From positions 1-16,722 of the forward strand of contig JABJCF010000525.1 in assembly GCA_018665625.1 (NCBI GenBank): a DNA stretch of 16,722 bases, written 5' to 3'. Source of the DNA: Nitrospina sp. Lineage in GTDB: Bacteria; Nitrospinota; Nitrospinia; Nitrospinales; VA-1. Positions within the stretch are counted from its first letter, which is position 1. Each line of letters starts with the position of its first letter. Under the pieces are notes generated by a model. The model worked only from the letters and a program-made list of their open reading frames with translations, was not told where the DNA came from and ran no database searches. Positions 1 through 8,151 of this stretch are shown in pieces. A program made the position numbers and the translations under genes.

Positions 1-425
1 ATATTTGCCATTTTGAATACCTGAAACAAATGGAAACCACGGATGATCTTTTAGTCCAAATGGGAATGGATGATATTGATGTGATCCTTGTATTCAATAA
101 AATTGATTCGATAGAAGATATCGAAGAGCTAGACAAGGCACAGGAAAAATTTCCATCCGCCATTAGCATTTCTTGCAAAACTGACGAAGGAATCGATTCA
201 GTCAAACAAAAAATTGTCACCCGGTACGAAAAAAATCTTGCGCATTTCCAATTGGATCTGGAACATTCTCAGGCTGGCTTGATTTCTAAAATCCGAAAAT
301 TCGCTCTAATCACCAAAGAAGATTATAAAGAGGACGGCATTTGCCTGACCCTCAAGCTACCTCCTGGGGGAAAAACAAAATTAGATACTTTATTATCTTC
401 TCAAGAAACTCCCGCTAACAACTGA
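1..425 (+). CDS. hflX: GTPase HflX, C-terminal part (5' end outside window)
   Basis: This is the last ~141 codons of a gene that begins upstream of the window; the frame is open from base 3 through the first ATG at 30, so that ATG is internal. HflX is a translation-factor-type GTPase that binds the 50S subunit and splits stalled or stressed ribosomes. Visible evidence is the G4 guanine-specificity motif in VILVFNKID and a G5-like SISCKTDEGID, followed by a short C-terminal domain with basic and hydrophobic segments as in HflX. The stretch before G4 (a CHFEYLKQMETTDDLL-like helix) fits the HflX switch II/alpha3 region. P-loop and switch motifs lie outside the window. The TGA stop directly abuts the stop codon of the convergent gene. 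Another Era/Obg-like GTPase is possible but fits less well. Confidence 0.8.
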   Translation, partial: ICHFEYLKQMETTDDLLVQMGMDDIDVILVFNKIDSIEDIEELDKAQEKFPSAISISCKTDEGIDSVKQKIVTRYEKNLAHFQLDLEHSQAGLISKIRKFALITKEDYKEDGICLTLKLPPGGKTKLDTLLSSQETPANN

Positions 426-737
426 CTATTTCTTCATCAACTCCAAGGCAACATATAAACCGGCATCAGTTACAGTATATTTGCCCTGGACTTCATCTTT
501 CTTTTTCAAGTTTCCCAAAGTCTTCAGGCCGTCCGGCTGCGTTTGATCACTTACTATAACAGTGAACCGCTTTTTCGTTACTGGATCTTTAATTCCTACT
601 TTGTTTTTATCTGAAAGGACTTTTTTTACCACTCCTGAAAATGGAACGACATCTCCGGCTGAGGCAATCCCAACAGAAAGAAAAAGACACAAAAGAAACA
701 TCATTACAGCGATACCACCACGATATATCTTGTTCAT
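426..737 (-). CDS. Small predicted secreted/periplasmic protein of unknown function
   Basis: This encodes a protein of about 103 residues with a clear Sec signal peptide: N-terminal MNKIYR, a hydrophobic core (AVMMFLLCLFLSVGI) and an ASA|GD cleavage site near residue 28. The mature part is only ~75 residues, basic, and probably beta-rich (FSGVVKKVL, KNKVGIKD, RFTVIVSD, KYTVTDAGLYVALEL), reminiscent of small OB-like domains; I do not recognise a family. The start chosen is the ATG at 737, because a GAGGG ribosome-binding site sits about 7 nt upstream; the GTG at 749 is in frame but overlaps that site. It lies 43 nt downstream of the helicase gene on the same strand and may be its operon tail or have its own promoter. 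It has no cysteines in the mature part and no catalytic motif that I can see. Confidence 0.7.
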   Translation of the reverse strand: MNKIYRGGIAVMMFLLCLFLSVGIASAGDVVPFSGVVKKVLSDKNKVGIKDPVTKKRFTVIVSDQTQPDGLKTLGNLKKKDEVQGKYTVTDAGLYVALELMKK

Positions 738-780
738 TTTAACCCTCACTGACTGAATTAATCATTTTAGTAAGATGGCA

Positions 781-2949
781 TTATAAGATGATAAGATTCG
801 CGAGATTCGCGGCTAGTTTCTTTTTCCCATGTGGACCTTTGAAAAACACCTCCAGCTTCAAATCTTCCTCTTCTCCTGTACGATTAATAACTATTCCAGA
901 ACCAAACTTAGGGTGTAAGACCTTGGTTCCAATAGAGTAATCAACTTCCGAATCGGATTGTACGGCAAAAGATGAATTTGTTGATTCCCCATACTGCACG
1001 GGGGTTTTCATTTGGTAATCCTGAAAATTTGATTCTCGCACCATTACTTCATCTGGGATGGAGTGTAAAAAATCCGAAGGCAGGTAGTTGAAAGTATTGC
1101 CATAAATTCTTCGTCGTCTGGCATGAGAAATAAACAGTTTCTTTTTTGCACGGGTAAATCCTACATAGCATAACCTTCGCTCTTCCTCATATTCAGCAGA
1201 GTCTGACATGGAACTCGCATGCGGCAAAAGTCCATTCTCCATCCCAACCACGAATACAGCTGAAAACTCCAACCCTTTGCAAGTATGCAAGGTCATAAGA
1301 GGAAGAACACCTCGCTCATCATCGAGGTTATCAAGGTCGGCAACCAGAGCTGTGGAATCCAAAAACTCCCGTAACGAACCATTTTCATTTTCAACCAACT
1401 GCTCAACCGCCGAATAAAGTTCGTTTAAATTTTCCATCCGGCCTTTGCTTTCTCGTGTATCTTCATTTTTGAGCATGACCGCATACCCTGATCGGTCAAT
1501 CACTTCTGATAATAGTTCCAGAGGATTAGATTGCCTGAATACCTGATCCAAATGGTCTATGATACTGACAAAGTCTTCAATTTTTCTCGCAGCCGCTGTT
1601 CCCACCAACCTCTCCCGCCCTACCTCGCGAAGTCCTTCCAATAAAGTAATATCTTTCTGCCGGCAAAAAGCCTCAACTTTTTCCAGAGATGTTTTTCCAA
1701 TTCCTCTTGCAGGAACATTTACAATACGCTTTAGAGACACTGAATCTTCAGGGTTAATAAGCACACGCATATATGCAAGCACGTCTTTAACCTCTTTTCT
1801 CTCATAGAAGCGCAGCCCACCAATTACTTGATAAGGAATTTCAGATTTCCTTAAGAAATCCTCTATGACCCGGGACTGAGCATTGGTTCGATATAAAACC
1901 GCAATTTCATTGAAAGAAAATCCTTCCTCCTGACATAAGTTTTGAATACGATCACATACAAATGCCGCCTCGCTTGTCTCATCCTCAGCCTTGAAGCAAA
2001 CAACCGGATCTCCCTTTTCGTTCTGAGTCCATAATGTTTTCTCATTGCGGTTCAGATTTTCTCGAACCACGCTCCCCGCAGCATTTAGAATGTTTTGAGT
2101 CGACCTGTAATTTTCCTCCAGCTTAATGACTGTCGTGCCGGGATAATCTTTTTCAAATTTAAGAATATTTTCAATATTCGCACCTCTCCATCGGTAAATA
2201 CTTTGATCATCATCGCCGACCACACAAACATTATTAACATCTCTAGAGAGCAAGCGTATCAGCTCATACTGAGCTGCATTGGTATCCTGAAACTCATCGA
2301 CTAAAATATATTGAAATTTTTTGTCATAATGTTCGCGTAACGAGGAAACCTGCTGAAGTAATCTTGCAGTGAAGGCCAACAAATCATCAAAGTCCAATGC
2401 ATTATTTGACTTTAAAGCTGCCTGGTAAACGGGATATAGCTCACCCGCCTTCATCTGGTTTCCATAAGACATACTATCCAAATCCAACTGCTCTGGAAGG
2501 AGGAAGTCATTCTTAAATCCGCTGATGCCATTTAAAAGAGATTTGGGTGGGAACGCATCCGTACTTATTTGGGCTGCTTTCATGCACTGCTTTATTAAAG
2601 TCAATTGATCCTGTGCATCATAAATCGCAAAGTCATTGGAAAAACCCAACTCAGAAATATGCTTTCTCAGCATTCGCAGACAAAACGAATGGAATGTGCT
2701 GACCCATGGGGAAGCCCCAGCATGATCCAGCATTCCTCGAATCCGCTCCTTCATCTCCCCTGCTGCTTTATTAGTAAAAGTGATGGCTAAAACACTTTCG
2801 GGATCGACACCTCGCTCACGAATGAGATGAGCAATGCGATAAGTGATAACACGCGTTTTACCCGACCCTGCTCCGGCGACAACCATTGAAGGGCCCTCAC
2901 TGTGGCAAACGGCTTGATGCTGTTGTGGGTTTAATGATTCAAGATTCAT
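781..2949 (-). CDS. uvrD: UvrD/PcrA-type superfamily 1 DNA helicase
   Basis: This is a 3'-5' ATP-dependent DNA helicase acting in nucleotide-excision and mismatch repair and in clearing stalled polymerases. The 722-residue length is typical. The full SF1A motif series is visible: Walker A AGAGSGKT (residues ~25-32), TFTNKAAGEM (Ia, ~58-66), VDEFQDTN (II, ~217-224), GDDDQSIYRWRGA (III, ~245-257), LEENYRST (IV), TLHTCKGLEF (V) and YVGFTRAKKKLF (VI). The last ~50 residues (VLHPKFGSGIV onward) form the small C-terminal Tudor-like domain that in PcrA/UvrD contacts RNA polymerase. The ATG at 2949 puts the Q motif (NPQQHQAV) in its usual place. It follows hemH by 42 nt on the same strand with no terminator visible, so it may be read from the hem promoter. 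Rep is less likely because of the C-terminal domain. Confidence 0.95.
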   Translation of the reverse strand: MNLESLNPQQHQAVCHSEGPSMVVAGAGSGKTRVITYRIAHLIRERGVDPESVLAITFTNKAAGEMKERIRGMLDHAGASPWVSTFHSFCLRMLRKHISELGFSNDFAIYDAQDQLTLIKQCMKAAQISTDAFPPKSLLNGISGFKNDFLLPEQLDLDSMSYGNQMKAGELYPVYQAALKSNNALDFDDLLAFTARLLQQVSSLREHYDKKFQYILVDEFQDTNAAQYELIRLLSRDVNNVCVVGDDDQSIYRWRGANIENILKFEKDYPGTTVIKLEENYRSTQNILNAAGSVVRENLNRNEKTLWTQNEKGDPVVCFKAEDETSEAAFVCDRIQNLCQEEGFSFNEIAVLYRTNAQSRVIEDFLRKSEIPYQVIGGLRFYERKEVKDVLAYMRVLINPEDSVSLKRIVNVPARGIGKTSLEKVEAFCRQKDITLLEGLREVGRERLVGTAAARKIEDFVSIIDHLDQVFRQSNPLELLSEVIDRSGYAVMLKNEDTRESKGRMENLNELYSAVEQLVENENGSLREFLDSTALVADLDNLDDERGVLPLMTLHTCKGLEFSAVFVVGMENGLLPHASSMSDSAEYEEERRLCYVGFTRAKKKLFISHARRRRIYGNTFNYLPSDFLHSIPDEVMVRESNFQDYQMKTPVQYGESTNSSFAVQSDSEVDYSIGTKVLHPKFGSGIVINRTGEEEDLKLEVFFKGPHGKKKLAANLANLIIL

Positions 2950-2991
2950 AAGACTTTCAGGAAGGGTATTGGGGGAGCTTCGACTATTTAT

Positions 2992-3924
2992 TTAAACCAT
3001 TGCCTCCCAGGCTATTGAAGCCAATGCTTCAATATACGTAGGAGAAAAATTTAAGGACTCTGTTCGATGCAGGTTTAGTTTTCTGTCTTCCGCATATTTT
3101 TTAAACTCTATATCAATATCAAAAAGAATTTCTACATGATCACAAACGAAACCCACTGGCACTACCAAAACAGTTTTAGAACCCACTCGGGAAATTTTGT
3201 CTAAAACAGATTCAACTGTCGGCCCCAACCAGGGAACGGGTATCATGCCCTGGCTTTGATAGGCCTGATACCAATGTTGCGGCTTAACACGATCAACGAG
3301 TAATTCGACGGTTTTATTAAACTCCTGATCATAAGGATCACCAAGTTCAATGGACTCTGAAGGAATACTGTGCGCTGTGAAAATAGTGTAAATGGATTCA
3401 GGTTTTTGCGGTTCTAATTTTTTCAAAGCCTCCTGGTACTTCTCCGCAAACACATCTATCAATAGAGGATGGTTGGCCCAACTCCCAACAAAATGGACAT
3501 CTATATTCTCACCGCCACAATTTTTTAAAGCTTCCTTAAAAGCATTAAAGTAAAGCCGGGTGCTCCATGTACTAAATTGAGGTGCCAGGCAAAGGGCAAT
3601 TACTTTTTCGACCCCATCCTCTTTCATTCGCTTAACTTCATCACGAATATAGGGGCTCCAATTGCGCATTCCCACATACACTTTAAACTGAGGGCCTTCC
3701 TGATTGAGGAATTTTTCTAACCGATGTGCAAGTTCGGCAGTTATTCCCCTTAAGGGGGACTTACCGCCAATCTGTTCGTAACGATCACGAATTATATCGA
3801 TGACTTCGGGTGTTGATTCCTTACCCCCGCGGATTTGCTTTAAATACTCTGGGATATCATCCGTAGATTCTGGCGCCCCGTGCGCCATAAGAAAAATACC
3901 GGTCAGAGGCGAGGTATCACTCAT
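2992..3924 (-). CDS. hemH: Ferrochelatase (protoporphyrin or coproporphyrin type)
   Basis: The enzyme inserts ferrous iron into a porphyrin in the last part of heme synthesis. The protein has 310 residues. Visible hallmarks are the catalytic His in TAHSIP (H185) and the metal-site acidic cluster DHVEILFDID (H263, E265), plus SPLRGIT, APQFST and WLGPTVE. Length, spacing of H185/E265 and the PVGFVCDHVE/WLGP segments resemble the Bacillus subtilis enzyme more than E. coli HemH; there is no C-terminal Fe-S extension or membrane anchor. The start ATG overlaps the end of hemE by 8 nt, so the two are translationally coupled. No porphyrinogen oxidase gene is in the window, so the substrate (protoporphyrin IX versus coproporphyrin III) is not settled by context. 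Confidence 0.95.
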   Translation of the reverse strand: MSDTSPLTGIFLMAHGAPESTDDIPEYLKQIRGGKESTPEVIDIIRDRYEQIGGKSPLRGITAELAHRLEKFLNQEGPQFKVYVGMRNWSPYIRDEVKRMKEDGVEKVIALCLAPQFSTWSTRLYFNAFKEALKNCGGENIDVHFVGSWANHPLLIDVFAEKYQEALKKLEPQKPESIYTIFTAHSIPSESIELGDPYDQEFNKTVELLVDRVKPQHWYQAYQSQGMIPVPWLGPTVESVLDKISRVGSKTVLVVPVGFVCDHVEILFDIDIEFKKYAEDRKLNLHRTESLNFSPTYIEALASIAWEAMV

Positions 3925-4954
3925 ATTTAAAATCGTGAACCATCTCGGCTACTGCTTTGACATGGTCTACCGGTGTATGTTGCAAGATGCCGTGTCCCAA
4001 GTTAAAAATATAACCGTTGGGGCCGGCACGGCGGAGGATATCATGAACCCTTTCCCGGATGACCGGAAGCGGCGCAAAGAGAGTCACCGGATCGAGGTTA
4101 CCTTGAACGGGCTGATCAGCACCTAAAATTTTTCGAGCTTCGTCAATTTCAATACGCCAGTCGAAACTGATTACATCTCCTCCGGCTTTTTGAACCTGAT
4201 CCAGCATGGTAGATGTACCCGTACTAAAATTTATTATGGGTACATCCAAATCTTTTAGTCCGTCAAAAACTCTTTTCAAATGTGGCTGAATGTATTTTTG
4301 ATAATCGTGAGGACTGAGACACCCCACCCAGCTATCAAATATCTGAAGAGCTTGCGCGCCTGCATTCACCTGCATTGTCAAATAATCTACAAGCATCGTG
4401 CAAACCTTATCCATCAATAGGTTCCAAACATCCGTGGATTCATACATCATCAATTTAGTAGTTGTAAAGTCACGCGACTTTCCACCCTCGATCATATAGC
4501 TACATAAAGTAAAAGGTGCTCCTGCAAATCCGATGAGAGGAATTTTTCCATCAATTTCTTTACGCACGAGTTTGATCGCATCGCCTACAAACCCAAGCTG
4601 TTCTTCTGCATTCACCGGCTTAAGGTCTTCAACGGCTTTTCTGTCTCTCACCGGGCGAGGGATAACAGGACCATCCCCCGCAGAAAATTCAAGACCAGTC
4701 CCCATAGGTTCGAGGGGAAGAAGAATATCAGCGAAAATTATTGCGGCATCTATATCCAAGACATTCAGCGGTTGCATTGTGACTTCACAAGCCAACTCAG
4801 GTGTTTTACACATTTCCAGAAAGGTATACTTTTCTTTCAGGTCTCGGTAAACTTTCATATACCTACCAGCCTGACGCATAAACCAAACGGGTGTCTTGTC
4901 TACCGGTTCACCCCGGCACGCTTTTAAAAATCGGAATTCATTTGAATCGTTCAT
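3917..4954 (-). CDS. hemE: Uroporphyrinogen decarboxylase
   Basis: HemE removes four acetate carboxyls from uroporphyrinogen III to give coproporphyrinogen III, a cytosolic step of heme synthesis. The 345-residue length is normal. The N-terminal signature TPVWFMRQAGRY (residues ~21-32, with substrate-binding arginines 27 and 31), the catalytic aspartate in IIFADILLP (~D76), GFAGAPFTL, and the C-terminal FNLGHGILQHTP are all present. The start fits family alignments (a few residues before FLKACRGEPVDKTP). A GAGGG sequence sits unusually close, 2 nt before the ATG. The gene leads a hemE-hemH unit, overlapping hemH by 8 nt, and a promoter with a perfect -10 box lies ~35 nt upstream. Confidence 0.97.
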   Translation of the reverse strand: MNDSNEFRFLKACRGEPVDKTPVWFMRQAGRYMKVYRDLKEKYTFLEMCKTPELACEVTMQPLNVLDIDAAIIFADILLPLEPMGTGLEFSAGDGPVIPRPVRDRKAVEDLKPVNAEEQLGFVGDAIKLVRKEIDGKIPLIGFAGAPFTLCSYMIEGGKSRDFTTTKLMMYESTDVWNLLMDKVCTMLVDYLTMQVNAGAQALQIFDSWVGCLSPHDYQKYIQPHLKRVFDGLKDLDVPIINFSTGTSTMLDQVQKAGGDVISFDWRIEIDEARKILGADQPVQGNLDPVTLFAPLPVIRERVHDILRRAGPNGYIFNLGHGILQHTPVDHVKAVAEMVHDFKYE

Positions 4955-4989
4955 AGCCCTCTAAATAGAATAAGGATAAAATTTTACTG

Positions 4990-5018
4990 ATTATAAGACG
5001 TGGCTCCGACATGTTCAA
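4990..5018 (-). promoter_or_regulatory. Candidate sigma70-type promoter of the hemE-hemH unit
   Basis: On the minus strand, TTGAAC (5018-5013) and a perfect TATAAT (4995-4990) are separated by 17 bp. Transcription would start near 4983, giving a 5' leader of about 30 nt before the hemE ATG at 4954. The site lies in the 101-nt gap after queG, so hemEH can be transcribed independently of queG. Confidence 0.6.
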
Positions 5019-5055
5019 CGGTTTGTTTGATTAAGTCGGGAAAGCTAAAATTTCC

Positions 5056-6201
5056 TTATGAGCCCCCTATAAATCGCTCTCGAACCGCTTCAATTTCCCT
5101 CAAAACAATAGGCTCCTCCTCTTGGGCAAGCTTCTCATCCAATAGAGGAATACATTCAGACTGCATAAGTTCTCCCAAAGCCCAAACAATATGTGCGCGA
5201 ACTAGAGGCTCCTTATCCTCAAGGGCTTTGGTCAAAAAAGGTATTGCCTCTGGGTTTTGGGAGTTCCCCAATGCAACCGCCACGTTCCTTAATAATCCGC
5301 GACGTTTAATTCTTTTTATCGGGCTCCCTTTGAACTTTTTTCGGAATTCCTCATCATCCATTAGAATCAATTCGGTCAGCAAAAAATTACTGTCTACGGA
5401 CTTGAAAGCAGGCTCTTCAGTCCGGACAGCATAGGTATTCCAAGGACAAACGATTTGGCAATCATCGCATCCATAAATTCTGTTTCCGATAGCTTTTCGA
5501 AACTCAGTAGGAATAACCCCTTTGAGCTCTATGTTTAGGTAGGAAATACATTTTTTTGAATCCAACACATAAGGCGCAACAATAGCATCGGTAGGGCAAA
5601 TATCGATACAACTACGACAGGTACCACAATGATTTTCTGCCGCTTTTGACTCGGGTAACGCAACATCAACCAAAATTTCTGAAAGAAAATACCAGGACCC
5701 GATTTCTTTAGTGAGTAAATTAGTATGCTTACCAATCCAGCCTAATCCAGCTTGTTCAGCCAGCGGCTTTTCAAGTATAGGTCCTGTATCGACATAAATT
5801 TTCGTTTTACAGTCTTGAAATTCTTTTTGGATAATTTTTTCCAAGTCTTTCAATCGGGGGGTGATAATATCGTGGTAGTCCTTATTTAAAGCATATAAGG
5901 AGACATCCCCTATTTCAGGAAAGTCTAGAAAGTCCATTCCCTTTTCTGCAGTTAAATAATTTGCCCTCAAACAAATAATGCTTTTGACATCCTCCAGAAC
6001 CAGATCGGGGTCACAGCGCTTTTCTCCACCGCGAGCCAAATAGTCCATATTTCCTGCATACCCGAGGGCCAGCCACTTATTGAAGTTTTCGCCCGCCCTT
6101 CCGACTTCTGGATGAGCAATACCAAATCCATTGAAACCCAGGGCATAGGCCTGTTCTTCAATAATCTTTAATTTATTAGTCTTTTCCAAATCAATAATCA
6201 T
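5056..6201 (-). CDS. queG: Epoxyqueuosine reductase QueG with C-terminal HEAT-like repeats
   Basis: QueG carries out the last step of queuosine synthesis in tRNA, reducing epoxyqueuosine to queuosine with a cobalamin cofactor and two [4Fe-4S] clusters. With the ATG at 6201 the protein has 381 residues. Visible evidence: catalytic Asp in YVDTGPILEK (~D138), AGLGWIGKHT, and the ferredoxin-like cysteines CGTCRSCIDIC (192, 195, 198, 202) plus GCDDCQIVC (245, 248, 252) and a lone C218 that can supply the remaining ligand. Residues ~300-381 (ALGNSQNPEAIPFL, VRAHIVWALGEL) form HEAT-like repeats, as in long QueG forms that use them to hold tRNA. An in-frame TTG at 6213 would add four residues; neither start has a clear ribosome-binding site. 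It is divergent from the deacetylase-family gene. Confidence 0.94.
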   Translation of the reverse strand: MIIDLEKTNKLKIIEEQAYALGFNGFGIAHPEVGRAGENFNKWLALGYAGNMDYLARGGEKRCDPDLVLEDVKSIICLRANYLTAEKGMDFLDFPEIGDVSLYALNKDYHDIITPRLKDLEKIIQKEFQDCKTKIYVDTGPILEKPLAEQAGLGWIGKHTNLLTKEIGSWYFLSEILVDVALPESKAAENHCGTCRSCIDICPTDAIVAPYVLDSKKCISYLNIELKGVIPTEFRKAIGNRIYGCDDCQIVCPWNTYAVRTEEPAFKSVDSNFLLTELILMDDEEFRKKFKGSPIKRIKRRGLLRNVAVALGNSQNPEAIPFLTKALEDKEPLVRAHIVWALGELMQSECIPLLDEKLAQEEEPIVLREIEAVRERFIGGS

Positions 6202-6305
6202 ATTAACAAACAAAAAACCAAATCATAAATAAGACAAAAATCCCACTAAAAAGCATAATTTATTTAGTTTTTTATACTGTTTCTATTTGCCCCCACGGCG
6301 AGTGG

Positions 6306-6334
6306 TTGAAGGTGTCTCGTTATTTTGATATTCT
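6306..6334 (+). promoter_or_regulatory. Candidate promoter of the plus-strand cassette
   Basis: TTGAAG (6306-6311), a 17-bp spacer and TATTCT (6329-6334) match the sigma70 consensus at 4/6 and 4/6 positions. Transcription would start near 6341, about 43 nt before the TTG start of the deacetylase-family gene. It lies in the divergent intergenic region 6202-6383, which otherwise is AT-rich and holds no gene that I can see. Confidence 0.4.
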
Positions 6335-6383
6335 CAACAGTGTTTCACCGAGATAAGAATTAAAACCCCAACAGGAAAAAAAA

Positions 6384-7322
6384 TTGAATAAAACGGGTTA
6401 CATATCAGATCCATTTTATTTAAAACACGAGAACGAACCTCACCCAGAGAACCCGGGTCGTTTGACCGCTATTCAAAATAAAATCGAATCTTCAAAATTT
6501 TACAACAACCTTACATTAATACAACCCCGCAAAGCCACTGTAGAAGATATCGCAAAAGTTCATGAAAAAGGATATATAGAAAGTGTAGAGCAGAGCTGTA
6601 AAAATGGGGTTCGTAATCTAGATGCCGATACCGTGATTTCCCCTGATTCCTACGAAGCGGCACTATTAAGCGCAGGTGCCGGGTTGGAAGCTCTAGACCA
6701 AATAATAGAAGGCACCATTGATAACGCATTTTGCGCTGTGCGACCACCGGGTCACCATGCAGAACAAAATAGAGCGATGGGATTTTGCCTATTCAACAAT
6801 GTCGGAGTAATCGCTCGCTACGCCCAGGAGGTTAAACAGCTGGACAAAGTTTTCATTTTTGACTGGGATGTTCATCATGGAAATGGGACACAACACTCCT
6901 TTTACAAAGACTCCTCGATTTTCTACAGCAGCACCCATCAATATCCGTTTTATCCCGGCACTGGAAGTAGGGAAGAAACAGGAACGGGTGATGGATTGGG
7001 ATCTAATCTAAATTTACCCATGCAAGCCTTTGCAGGCGATACCGACTATATCAATGCAATAGAAAACAAATTAATACCAGCTATTCAAAAATTCAACCCA
7101 GATTTGATTATCATTTCGGCAGGATTCGATGCTCACGAAAACGATCCCCTAGCTCAAATTGAGCTGAGCACGGAATGTTACGGAAAAATGACCCAGCAAC
7201 TTCTAGAAGCAGCTGACAACGTCTGCGAAGGAAGAGTATTATCAATGCTGGAAGGCGGATATGACTATACCGCCTTGGGAGACTCGGTCCATCTGCATGT
7301 AGAAACTCTGCTAAACCCCTAG
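6384..7322 (+). CDS. Histone deacetylase / acetylpolyamine amidohydrolase family protein (class II-like)
   Basis: This is a zinc hydrolase of the arginase/deacetylase fold that removes acetyl groups from amines; the bacterial substrate (acetyl-polyamine, acetyl-lysine protein or acetoin-related target) cannot be told from sequence. It has 312 residues, a single full domain. The active site is complete: RPPGHHAE (H124, H125), FDWDVHHGNGTQ (zinc ligands D162 and H164), SAGFDAHENDP (zinc ligand D249) and the catalytic tyrosine in EGGYD (Y293). The start is TTG at 6384, supported by AGGA 7 nt upstream and by the family N-terminus (TGYISDPFYLKHE..HPENPGRL) beginning at once; no usable ATG exists nearby. 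It opens a plus-strand cassette and is followed after 16 nt by a membrane transporter gene. There is no signal peptide, so it is cytosolic. Confidence 0.93.
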   Translation: MNKTGYISDPFYLKHENEPHPENPGRLTAIQNKIESSKFYNNLTLIQPRKATVEDIAKVHEKGYIESVEQSCKNGVRNLDADTVISPDSYEAALLSAGAGLEALDQIIEGTIDNAFCAVRPPGHHAEQNRAMGFCLFNNVGVIARYAQEVKQLDKVFIFDWDVHHGNGTQHSFYKDSSIFYSSTHQYPFYPGTGSREETGTGDGLGSNLNLPMQAFAGDTDYINAIENKLIPAIQKFNPDLIIISAGFDAHENDPLAQIELSTECYGKMTQQLLEAADNVCEGRVLSMLEGGYDYTALGDSVHLHVETLLNP

Positions 7323-7338
7323 ACAGGATTATTGCTTG

Positions 7339-7872
7339 ATGTCACATCCATCGAATTTAATATTTTCTGAAAATAATAAGATTATGGCGATGGCCATTAT
7401 GATTGCGCTGGGAGTGGTCCTACACAGGTTCGAAGCTCTACTTCCTCTGCCCAGCCCTTGGATCAAGCTGGGTCTCGCTAATTTGATGACTCTGGTTGCT
7501 TTAGTTTATCTTGGATTTAAAGAGGCTGTGATAGTAACATTGCTTCGAGTGGTTTTAGGTTCGATACTTGGCGGAACGTTTCTCGGGCCAACATTTTTTC
7601 TCAGCATGGTAGGTGGTATGGCATCAATACTGGTAATGGGTGTTATTTATAAAAAAAGCAAGAAGTACTTAAGTCTGGTTGGTGTTAGCATTTTAGGGGC
7701 TTATGCACATACCCTTGCGACATCTGCCTGTGTCTATTTTTTTCTAATTCGAGAAATTTCATTTTTCACACTACTCCCCTTTTTCTTTTCACTAGCCCTA
7801 ATTACAGGAACGCTAACAGGTTCCATTGCAAATTCACTCACACGTCAAATGCAACAAATCAGAGTGTCTTAA
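7339..7872 (+). CDS. Gx transporter family membrane protein (heptaprenyl diphosphate synthase component I family)
   Basis: This is an integral membrane protein of 177 residues with about five hydrophobic segments (around MAMAIMIALGVVL, LMTLVALVYLGF, VTLLRVVLGSILGG, FLSMVGGMASILVMGVIY, VSILGAYAHTLATSACVYFFL and LLPFFFSLALITGTLTG). The LPLPSPWIKLGLANL block and the glycine-rich GGTFLGPTFFLS region are typical of the family named for heptaprenyl diphosphate synthase component I, also called Gx transporters. Members resemble small ECF-type S components; the substrate is unknown, and the enzyme name is probably historical. The ATG at 7339 is chosen; a TTG directly before it (7336) is also in frame and sits 7 nt after AGGA. 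It lies between the deacetylase-family gene and DUF5989, with 90 nt to the latter. Confidence 0.85.
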   Translation: MSHPSNLIFSENNKIMAMAIMIALGVVLHRFEALLPLPSPWIKLGLANLMTLVALVYLGFKEAVIVTLLRVVLGSILGGTFLGPTFFLSMVGGMASILVMGVIYKKSKKYLSLVGVSILGAYAHTLATSACVYFFLIREISFFTLLPFFFSLALITGTLTGSIANSLTRQMQQIRVS

Positions 7873-7962
7873 ACGAAAAAATAAATTTTCGATATCATGT
7901 TGTTTCAGATAAAATAAAATTGTATTTTTAGAATCGAATTTAGGACAAATATAAGGAACACC

Positions 7963-8142
7963 ATGCCCGACCCATCCGACCCAGATAGCAAATTCAGCAT
8001 CATTGCAGAATTTTGGGATTTCCTAAAAACAAGAAAAAAATGGTGGCTGGGTCCTATCGTTTTAATAATGCTGTTAATGGGTTTATTAATTGTACTTACT
8101 GAAGGAAGTGCAGTTGCCCCTTTCATTTACACTCTATTTTAA
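7963..8142 (+). CDS. DUF5989-type small single-pass membrane protein (59 aa)
   Basis: This 59-codon gene has a strong ribosome-binding site (AAGGA, 5 nt before the ATG). The product has a polar acidic N-terminus, an EFWDFLKTRKKWW motif (residues ~16-28), one hydrophobic membrane helix (IVLIMLLMGLLIVL) and the ending GSAVAPFIYTLF. That combination matches the DUF5989 family of tiny membrane proteins as I remember it; their function is unknown, and they are often found next to surface-polysaccharide or carbamoyltransferase genes. The positive RKKWW cluster before the helix predicts a cytosolic N-terminus. Its TAA stop lies in the same frame as, and only 9 nt before, the glycosyltransferase start, so the two are probably translated together and the peptide may dock or anchor the enzyme (inference). 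Confidence 0.85.
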   Translation: MPDPSDPDSKFSIIAEFWDFLKTRKKWWLGPIVLIMLLMGLLIVLTEGSAVAPFIYTLF

Positions 8143-8151
8143 GTACTGACC

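Noticed and set aside
780..785. TATAAT on the minus strand at the end of the helicase gene, a possible promoter for the secreted-protein gene
   Set aside because: There is no acceptable -35 box at 16-18 bp, and no extended -10.
6202..6300. AT-rich promoter candidates for queG (for example TATGAT at 6227-6222)
   Set aside because: The -35 matches are only about 3/6 and the sequence is AT-rich enough to give such hits by chance.
7874..7928. CGAAAA/TTTTCG hairpin and weak TTGTTT-17-TATTTT promoter in the gap before DUF5989
   Set aside because: The stem is A/T-only apart from one C-G pair and lacks a T-tail, and the promoter match is poor; this is too weak to list.
7905..8126. 73-codon minus-strand frame
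   Set aside because: It is the shadow of the DUF5989 gene, which has a good ribosome-binding site and family-like sequence.
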